The notes beneath the pieces were generated by a model, which was given only the letters and a program-made list of their open reading frames with translations, had not been told where the DNA came from and did not search any database. This document shows, piece by piece, positions 61,171-64,000 of a stretch of DNA of 64,000 nucleotides. How positions within the stretch are numbered: the first letter of the stretch is position 1; every line of letters begins with the position of its first letter. The position numbers and the translations under genes are program-made. The stretch is taken from contig NZ_JAHCDK010000013.1 of NCBI RefSeq assembly GCF_018413465.1, positions 28,544 through 92,543 of the forward strand, read 5' to 3'. The DNA is from Flavobacterium sp. CYK-55. GTDB lineage: Bacteria; Bacteroidota; Bacteroidia; Flavobacteriales; Flavobacteriaceae.

Positions 61171-64000
61171 ATGAAAAAGAACTTACTCCTAACCGGGTTG
61201 ATGACTCTTACTTTTTGGTTGAATACATTTGGACAAGTTCCAACCATTGAAGTTAGTTTGCCAACGCCTTCTCCTGCTTGTAATTCAGGTGATTGTACCA
61301 GCCTAACCGCTGTTTATCCAAATTTAAATCAGACCACAACTTACACGGCCACGCAGGTTACTTATGCGCCAAATTATCCGTTTACTGGTGGTTTTGTGTT
61401 AAATGCCTCTGCCGATGATGTCTGGTCACCGGTATTTAATTTGCCCTTTAATTTTGTTTTCTACGGAAACACGTACAACAAAGTAATCATTGGCTCTAAT
61501 GGTGTTATTAGTTTTGATATTGCCAACGCTGGCGGATTTTGCCCTTGGGCCTACACAGGTGTAATTCCAAGTGCAGCTTGCCCTATTCGCAACGCTATTT
61601 TTGGTGTTTATCAAGATACCAATATTGCTGCGCCTCCTGTTACGAATCCTTTAGTTCAAAATGTGAATTATTACGTGCTTGATACTGGAGTTAATGCTGC
61701 GCCAAATCGTGTTTTTGTTGCCAATTGGAACCAATTACCGCAGTATAGTTGTGGGGCAGGTGTCGGATTACAAACTTCTCAAATTGTACTTCATGAAGGA
61801 ACTAATATCATTGAAGTAATTGTAAAAGATAGAACTTGTTGCGCCGGCTGGAACGGAGGAAATGGTATTATAGGAACCATCAACTCTACCGGAACTGTTG
61901 CAACTCCGATTCCCGGACATAACGGGGGCGGATGTTGGGCATCGACCAATCAATCGTATCAGTTTACTCCATCATCACCGGCTTTAGTGCCAACCACACT
62001 TAATTGGCTCAAAGATGGAGCTCCTTTCGGAACAGTTAATGAAAATCCTTTAAATGTATGCCCAACAGGACCGGCTACTTACACGGCTATTGTACAGTAT
62101 ACCAATCCTAACGGCTCTACTTTTTCGGTAGACGCCAGTATTAGTGTTGATGTAGCTCCGCCTTTGCCTATTCTTGATCCGCAAGATATTGATATTTGTA
62201 CTACAGGTGCTCCGCCATATGTTGTTAATATAGATCAAAATGCACATATCTTAAATGGAGTGCCAAGTCCGACTGATTATGCTATTAAATATTATACAGA
62301 CGCTACTGACGCTCAGAATGACGCTCCAACCAATATCAATTTTGCCTCTGATGCTGATTTAGCTACATTTTTAGTCAATTCAGTTCCAACAACTATTTAT
62401 GTTCGTATGGAAGATTTGGTTTCAACAGGTTGTTACAACATACGTCCTTTTGTTATTGATGGCGGGGCTCCCTCCGGAACCATTTCATATGGAGCTAATC
62501 CTTATTGTAATAACATAACAACCCCTCAGTTAGTTACCGAAAACTCACTTTCTTCAGGCGGAACCTATTCGGCTACACCACCGGGATTAATTATTGACCC
62601 CAATACGGGAGCAATTACTCCTTATGGCAGTACTGTTAATACCTACACGGTAACTTACGAAATAGCTGCTACCGCAACTTGCCCTGTTTTTAGTACTACA
62701 GCTCAAGTTCAAATTGAGCCATGTAGTTGTTCTGTAATTGCTTCAACCAACAGTCAAAATTTGTGTGTTAATACAATTTTATCGCCAATTACATATACTA
62801 CAACCAACGGTATTGATTCTGTAAATATCATAAGTGGTGTACTACCTACAGGAATTAGCGGTAATTTGAGTTCAGGAACTTATACTTTATCAGGTGTTCC
62901 TTCAGTAGCCGGTGTTTATACTTTTACCGTTGAAGCCACTTCGGGAGTTGATGTTTGTACCTCAACTACAACTATTACGGTTGATCCTGCTGCCACCATG
63001 AGTTTGTCGGCATCGAGTAATGATAACCAAACTCTTTGTGTCAACACAGCAATAGCACCGATTGTTTACAATACAACCAATGGTGTGACGAGTGTTGTTG
63101 CTAATAATTTGCCGACTGGTGTAACCGGTTCTTTCTCGGCTTCGGGTGATTTTACAATTTCGGGTTCTCCAAGCGCGACAGGTGTTTTCAATTACACAGT
63201 TACTTCTTCAGGTGGTTGCGGCTCAGTTACTTTAGCGGGTACCATTACTGTTAATCCAGATGCAACAATTACTCATTCATCCGGATCAACAGCACAAATA
63301 GTTTGTATTAACACAGCAATTACAAATATTGTATACAACTTAAGTAATGTTGATGCAACAGGTGCCACGGTAACGGGTCTACCTGCCGGAGTTAACGGAG
63401 TATACAATTCGGGTGTATTCACTATTTCAGGAACACCAAGTGTTTCAGGTGTTTTTCCGTATACAGTAACCACTAGTGGTTTGTGTGCTACGCCATTACT
63501 TAGTGGCAGCATTACGGTTGATCCTGATGTTACACTCACTTTGAATATTGCTGGTACTGATGTACAAACTTTGTGTGTGAACTCATCTTTGTTTACTCCT
63601 ATTTCATACAATTTGGGCAATGGAGCTACTGGTGTAACTGCTATTGGTCTGCCAACAGGAATCACAGGAGTAGTAAGCGGAAATACTTATACATTAAGTG
63701 GTATACCTACCGCAACAGGAATCTTTAACTACAGCTTGACCACTACAGGCGGTTGTTCTACTGCTACTCAAAGCGGCACAATTACAGTTGATTCAGATTC
63801 AACAATAGTTTTAAGTTCATCTTCATCATCTAATATCCAAACAGTTTGTACCAATGAGTCATTACCTGTAAATATAGTTTATACTACGACTCATTCGAGC
63901 GATGTTACTTCTATAGGATTGCCACCTGGTATGACGGGTGTTTATTCTTCAGGTACATATACCATATCTGGTTCCTCAACTACAGCAGGTGTTTACAATT
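61171..64000 (+). CDS. Giant secreted adhesin with Ig-like repeats (3' end outside window)
   Basis: The frame is open from ATG 61171 to the window end (943 codons). A signal peptide (MKKNLLLTGLMTLTFWLNTFGQ) leads to an N-terminal domain of about 250 residues (FTGGFVLNASADDVWSPVFNLPFNFVFYG; VIIGSNGVISFD). This is a head domain I associate with flavobacterial surface proteins having a type B T9SS (gliding-associated) C-terminal domain. From about residue 528, five tandem repeats of 89-91 residues begin at 62755, 63028, 63295, 63565 and 63838 (last one cut). Each starts Q-x-x-C-x-N and contains LPxGxxG and a TISGxPSxxGxF Ig-like motif. It is predicted to be T9SS-exported; the sorting domain itself lies outside the window. 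Confidence 0.88.
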   Translation, partial: MKKNLLLTGLMTLTFWLNTFGQVPTIEVSLPTPSPACNSGDCTSLTAVYPNLNQTTTYTATQVTYAPNYPFTGGFVLNASADDVWSPVFNLPFNFVFYGNTYNKVIIGSNGVISFDIANAGGFCPWAYTGVIPSAACPIRNAIFGVYQDTNIAAPPVTNPLVQNVNYYVLDTGVNAAPNRVFVANWNQLPQYSCGAGVGLQTSQIVLHEGTNIIEVIVKDRTCCAGWNGGNGIIGTINSTGTVATPIPGHNGGGCWASTNQSYQFTPSSPALVPTTLNWLKDGAPFGTVNENPLNVCPTGPATYTAIVQYTNPNGSTFSVDASISVDVAPPLPILDPQDIDICTTGAPPYVVNIDQNAHILNGVPSPTDYAIKYYTDATDAQNDAPTNINFASDADLATFLVNSVPTTIYVRMEDLVSTGCYNIRPFVIDGGAPSGTISYGANPYCNNITTPQLVTENSLSSGGTYSATPPGLIIDPNTGAITPYGSTVNTYTVTYEIAATATCPVFSTTAQVQIEPCSCSVIASTNSQNLCVNTILSPITYTTTNGIDSVNIISGVLPTGISGNLSSGTYTLSGVPSVAGVYTFTVEATSGVDVCTSTTTITVDPAATMSLSASSNDNQTLCVNTAIAPIVYNTTNGVTSVVANNLPTGVTGSFSASGDFTISGSPSATGVFNYTVTSSGGCGSVTLAGTITVNPDATITHSSGSTAQIVCINTAITNIVYNLSNVDATGATVTGLPAGVNGVYNSGVFTISGTPSVSGVFPYTVTTSGLCATPLLSGSITVDPDVTLTLNIAGTDVQTLCVNSSLFTPISYNLGNGATGVTAIGLPTGITGVVSGNTYTLSGIPTATGIFNYSLTTTGGCSTATQSGTITVDSDSTIVLSSSSSSNIQTVCTNESLPVNIVYTTTHSSDVTSIGLPPGMTGVYSSGTYTISGSSTTAGVYN
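62755..64000 (+). repeat. Tandem 267-273 bp coding repeats (Ig-like)
   Basis: Repeat starts are 62755, 63028, 63295, 63565 and 63838 (periods 273, 267, 270, 273 bp), all in frame with the adhesin. In units 2-4 two Cys lie exactly 60 residues apart; in unit 1 they are 64 apart. The DNA sequences have diverged well beyond recent duplication. Confidence 0.85.

Noticed and set aside
63273..63665. 130-residue minus-strand open frame
   Set aside because: It mirrors the tandem adhesin repeats on the other strand; a Pro/Val-rich translation with no start signal is the expected shadow of Thr/Gly-rich coding DNA.

Overview
The window looks like a chromosomal segment of a member of the Bacteroidota, family Flavobacteriaceae, most likely Flavobacterium or a close relative. 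The support is: low G+C; many upstream regions with the Bacteroidota sigma-A -7 element TAnnTTTG and little Shine-Dalgarno signal; a secreted peptidase with a type IX secretion (T9SS) C-terminal sorting domain; a giant repeat adhesin; a secD-secF fusion; bacillithiol synthesis (bshB1); and menaquinone genes. I see no prophage, insertion sequence, CRISPR array or plasmid function. Nearly everything is core-genome content, densely packed, with many short operons.

Layout. 1-3.97 kb: partial oxyR-type LysR gene (-), then a small exported protein, a SulP anion transporter and two beta-carbonic anhydrases (+). 3.97-7 kb: LETM1-like protein, YdeI-like protein, Cu/Zn superoxide dismutase and a tudor-like hypothetical (all -). 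7-13 kb: a fatty-acid beta-oxidation operon (-) of marR, fadB-type fusion, thiolase and acyl-CoA dehydrogenase, with paired MarR operators at its promoter. 13.2-17.1 kb: PAS histidine kinase plus single-domain response regulator (+), a small membrane protein (-) and a long-chain acyl-CoA ligase (-). 17.2-23 kb: LtaS-like phosphatase-superfamily enzyme plus tyrosine phosphatase (+), a DUF3667 membrane protein and a T9SS zinc carboxypeptidase (-). 23-30.9 kb: purL and a beta-helix lipoprotein (-), a menaquinone thioesterase/isochorismate synthase pair, bshB1 and tRNA-His (+). 31-35.1 kb: alpha/beta hydrolase, M28 peptidase, second DUF3667 protein, DUF1801 and DUF892 proteins. 35.3-41.8 kb: a glycan cluster of five glycosyltransferases and a methyltransferase, with ftsE embedded. 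41.9-47.3 kb: TPR protein, outer-membrane barrel and GreA-like protein. 47.4-57 kb: asnB, dipeptide epimerase, gyrB, lipocalin-like protein, mdh and secDF (+). 57.4-61 kb: lgt, yidD, cysS and folE (-). 61.2-64 kb: the N-terminal part of a giant surface adhesin (+), cut by the window end.

The most unusual signal is not a gene. It is a family of three intergenic elements (near 52.8, 57.1 and 60.25 kb) with conserved arms, divergent tips and compensatory base changes. One tip hairpin pairs fully only when read as RNA in the same orientation as the arms, so this is probably a dispersed structured RNA or REP-like element. Other non-coding structure includes a palindromic back-to-back promoter between two glycosyltransferases, an 8-bp periodic CTnAG array, and MarR operator pairs 30 bp apart.

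Several open reading frames extend upstream of their promoters or terminators. In those cases I chose the internal ATG and say why in the entry.
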